Source: Arion vulgaris
Taxonomy: Eukaryota > Mollusca > Gastropoda > Stylommatophora > Arionidae
NCBI GenBank assembly: GCA_020796225.1
Contig: CM036768.1
Coordinates: forward strand, 40,374,789-40,438,788
DNA: 64,000 nucleotides
Direction of reading: 5' to 3'
Shown: positions 62,993-64,000 of the stretch, piece after piece
How positions within the stretch are numbered: the first letter of the stretch is position 1
Layout of the letters: each line of letters opens with the position of its first letter
Made by a program: the position numbers and the translations under genes
Notes under the pieces: generated by a model
What the model was told of the DNA's origin: nothing
Seen by the model: the letters and a program-made list of their open reading frames with translations, nothing else
The model's database searches: none

Positions 62993-63524
62993 TGCTCAGC
63001 TTTCAGAAAAGGCAGAAATTCACTTACAGTGGATTCCATCTCACTGTGGCATTGCAGGCAATGAGAGTGCCGATGTCTTAGCTAAGGAGGGCAGTGCCAA
63101 AGAGCAAATTTACCAACCCTTGTCTTTTCAAGAGGTCAAAACCCTCATATAGAGAAAATCTGCAGTAGACTGGAAGACAAATACAGGATATGATTATGGA
63201 AAAGACTCCCTCAAAGACCTAAGCAGAACAGACTAGTTCATTATATTTCGACTACGCACCGGACACTGCAGACTCAACAAACACTTATATAGACTAGGAA
63301 TAAGTCAAACAGCTCTTTACCAGTGTCAGCAGGCAGAACAGACACCAGAGCATATCCTGCAAGACTGTCCTCTCCTGTGTGAGCTGAGAAGCAGCATGTG
63401 GCCACACCCAGTTGACCTGAAAACTAAGTTTTGGGGAAACCTGACAGATCTGAAGCTGACTGCCCAGTTTGTGGTCCACAGTAAATTAAGCGCATGACCA
63501 GAGATCACTGAAGAAGAATAATAA
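62993..63524 (+). mobile_element. LINE family E 5'-truncated insertion with 14-bp TSD
   Basis: Reads [60 protein letters not shown] and EQTPEHILQDCPLLCELRSS, with only two in-frame stops visible. 3' end actgaagaagaataataa. Flanked by ttcaaaacaagttc at 62979-62992 and 63525-63538. Confidence 0.95.
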
Positions 63525-63538
63525 TTCAAAACAAGTTC

Positions 63539-64000
63539 AAAGCTTGCTCTGTTATACTTTTAGAATGACCATTTCCGAAAACTATCTTTTCAACATGAAA
63601 ATACTTAACTAATTACCTTATCAGTACAAAAAAATCACACAACAGCATCGGCTATCTCTCAAAACAATGTAGAACATGTGGCTTGTGTTTGATGTCACAT
63701 TTGTACACAATTTATTTTCAAATACCGCAAAATAGTGAAAACATATTCTCAGACCGATATTCCGGGAGCTCGTGATATGCAGCGCTTACATTTAATCCCG
63801 AAATATCGGGAGCCTGAGTTCTAAGGGTTAATATGGTATAATTAGACTTGTGAAGCTGTATGGGTATAGTATCTGTATGTATTGTTAATTTGTTGCCACT
63901 TCCATCAACCACTAATGAAATCTTGTATCCTACTATTTGCACATTTCAGTGTTGCAGAGAGGAGGCTGATGTAGTTTTCTGTACATCACAATGTGTTTGG
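63539..64000. other. Unassigned DNA
   Basis: No feature recognised up to the window end. Confidence 0.4.

Overview
This 64 kb window is nuclear DNA of a multicellular animal. It is AT-rich, with GT-AG introns, non-LTR retrotransposons (LINEs) of several families, Penelope-like elements (PLEs) with GIY-YIG endonuclease, a tRNA-derived SINE and at least eighteen minisatellites. LINEs with RNase H, PLEs with GIY-YIG and CARD genes suggest an aquatic invertebrate, perhaps a lophotrochozoan such as a mollusc. The species cannot be fixed from the sequence.

Two host genes are supported. (1) Between 5805 and 34566 on the + strand lie the last 14 coding exons of a VPS13A/C-type bridge-like lipid-transfer protein. 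About 490 C-terminal residues are spread over 28.8 kb. All exon phases fit, and the reading frame is open to a stop at 34564-34566; the second-to-last exon is the weak one. The exons cover the VPS13 C-terminal (ATG2_C-like) region and the terminal PH-like domain. The introns hold LINE pieces and large minisatellites. (2) At 46208-46488 (+) there is a first coding exon encoding one CARD death-fold domain. It is broken by a one-base frameshift next to an A-run and ends at a good splice donor. No partner exon is recognised downstream.

Layout: 1-5800, LINE pieces, a 100-bp array and a SINE nested in a LINE. 5805-34566, VPS13 exons with intronic LINEs, a PLE fragment and arrays of 88, 44, 128, 56 and 80 bp. 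34567-46200, 3' UTR or intergenic DNA, LINE tails, a 45-bp array, a 1.28-kb composite insertion carrying a 78-bp array, an inverted PLE pair at 41.57-43.53 kb, and LINE RT pieces. 46208-46488, CARD exon. 47.6-49.0 kb, a three-layer nest of LINEs with target-site duplications. 49.8-51.6 kb, a LINE whose 3' end has grown into a 70-bp array. 52.9-55.5 kb, a 2.65-kb array of 38/39-bp units. 56-64 kb, LINE RNase H tails, one inside a 28-bp array and one with a clean 14-bp target-site duplication, and a 49-bp array with higher-order structure.

LINE families are named here by features visible in the sequence. A: tail with [17 protein letters not shown] and an (ATT)n 3' end. B: tail with a CxxCGxxCxS...SH finger. 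C: RNase H with GHAGVxGNExADRLA. D: RT with IDQEKAFDRVNR and tail KWFGHLxRM. E: RNase H with [20 protein letters not shown]: tail with FGHIKRHEGLxKTIMEGGI. H: the element at 14.45-15.43 kb. No operon, prokaryotic signal, CRISPR array or complete tRNA/rRNA gene was found. Apart from the CARD exon and the composite 39.3-40.6 kb element, I do not see a clearly new biological system. The most distinctive property is repeated growth of minisatellites out of retroelement 3' ends.
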